A stretch of DNA of 14,409 nucleotides, taken from positions 1 through 14,409 of the forward strand of contig JAEZZV010000294.1 in NCBI GenBank assembly GCA_023418375.1, in the 5' to 3' direction. Below the pieces are notes generated by a model. It was not told the origin of the DNA and made no database searches. It saw only the letters and a list, made by a program, of their open reading frames with translations. The translations under genes were made by a program, and so were the position numbers. This document shows, piece by piece, positions 14,237 to 14,409 of the stretch (positions are counted from its first letter, which is position 1; each line of letters starts with the position of its first letter). The stretch is from Actinomycetes bacterium. GTDB taxonomy: Bacteria > Actinomycetota > Actinomycetes > Actinomycetales > Cellulomonadaceae.

Positions 14237-14409
14237 CCGGCCCAGGGGTGCGCGCGGCCGTCGTCGTCGTGTCCGACCGGTGCGCGGCCGGCCAGGCCGA
14301 GGACCGGTCCGGTCCCGCGGCCGTCGAGCTGCTCACCGCGGCCGGGTTCCCCGCCGAACGCACGGTCGTGCCCGACGGCGCCACGAGCGTCACGGCCGCG
14401 GTGCGCGCC
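14233..14409 (+). CDS. MoaB/MogA-family molybdenum cofactor biosynthesis protein (partial, C-terminus beyond right edge)
   Basis: The 59 visible residues begin with the MogA/MoaB fold: strand AAVVVVSDRC (about 8-17), the characteristic SDRxxxGxxxDRSGP segment (14-27; here SDRCAAGQAEDRSGP), then AVELLTAAGF and VVPDGATSV. Family members bind molybdopterin and adenylylate it (MogA) before molybdate insertion; in bacteria MoaB is a close relative of less certain role. The full protein is usually about 160-180 residues. The ATG at 14233 overlaps the P450 stop as ATGA, so the two are translationally coupled. Moco is required by both nitrate reductases in the window, and further moa/mob genes may lie beyond the right edge. 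Which of MoaB or MogA it is cannot be decided from this fragment. Confidence 0.9.
   Translation, partial: MTGPGVRAAVVVVSDRCAAGQAEDRSGPAAVELLTAAGFPAERTVVPDGATSVTAAVRA

Noticed and set aside
1..14409. CRISPR arrays, tRNA or rRNA genes, insertion sequences, prophage or attachment sites
   Set aside because: No regularly spaced repeats, cloverleaf-like sequence, transposase or integrase motifs, or flanking direct repeats were seen on either strand.

Overview
The window is very GC-rich (third codon positions almost all G or C) and uses GTG and TTG starts freely. Its proteins resemble those of high-GC actinobacteria, possibly Cellulomonas-like Micrococcales; the genus is a guess. Almost everything concerns nitrate use. 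No RNA genes (apart from one riboswitch), transposons, CRISPR arrays or integration sites were seen.

Layout, left to right. (1) Positions 1-2180, minus strand: an assimilatory-type nitrate reductase (NasA/NarB family, running off the left edge) directly follows a NarK-type nitrate transporter gene. (2) 2383-3907, minus strand: a TerC-family membrane protein and a small winged-helix regulator, coupled by an ATGA overlap. They sit behind a well-formed manganese (yybP-ykoY) riboswitch and a promoter covered by a 36-bp dyad. (3) 3936-12213, minus strand: a complete respiratory nitrate reductase operon in the order narK-narG-narH-narJ-narI, the four enzyme genes overlapping by 1 to 4 bases. (4) 12337-12948, minus strand: a winged-helix regulator with a SufR/ArnR-like cysteine-rich C-terminus, probably an Fe-S sensor, just upstream of narK. 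(5) From 13079, plus strand: a divergent cytochrome P450 whose stop codon overlaps the start of a MoaB/MogA molybdenum-cofactor gene that runs off the right edge.

How the parts fit. NarK proteins bring in nitrate and export nitrite. NarGHI reduces nitrate at the membrane with quinol electrons, and NarJ inserts the cofactor. The NasA-type enzyme would supply nitrite for nitrogen assimilation. Both reductases need Mo-bis-MGD, which explains the MoaB/MogA gene. The regulator at 12337 is placed to sense oxygen, NO or Fe-S status and control narKGHJI, the P450-moaB unit, or both.

The parts that stand out are the P450 joined to a Moco gene with an atypical I-helix, the Fe-S-type regulator between the divergent units, and the riboswitch-plus-dyad control region lodged between the two nitrate loci.
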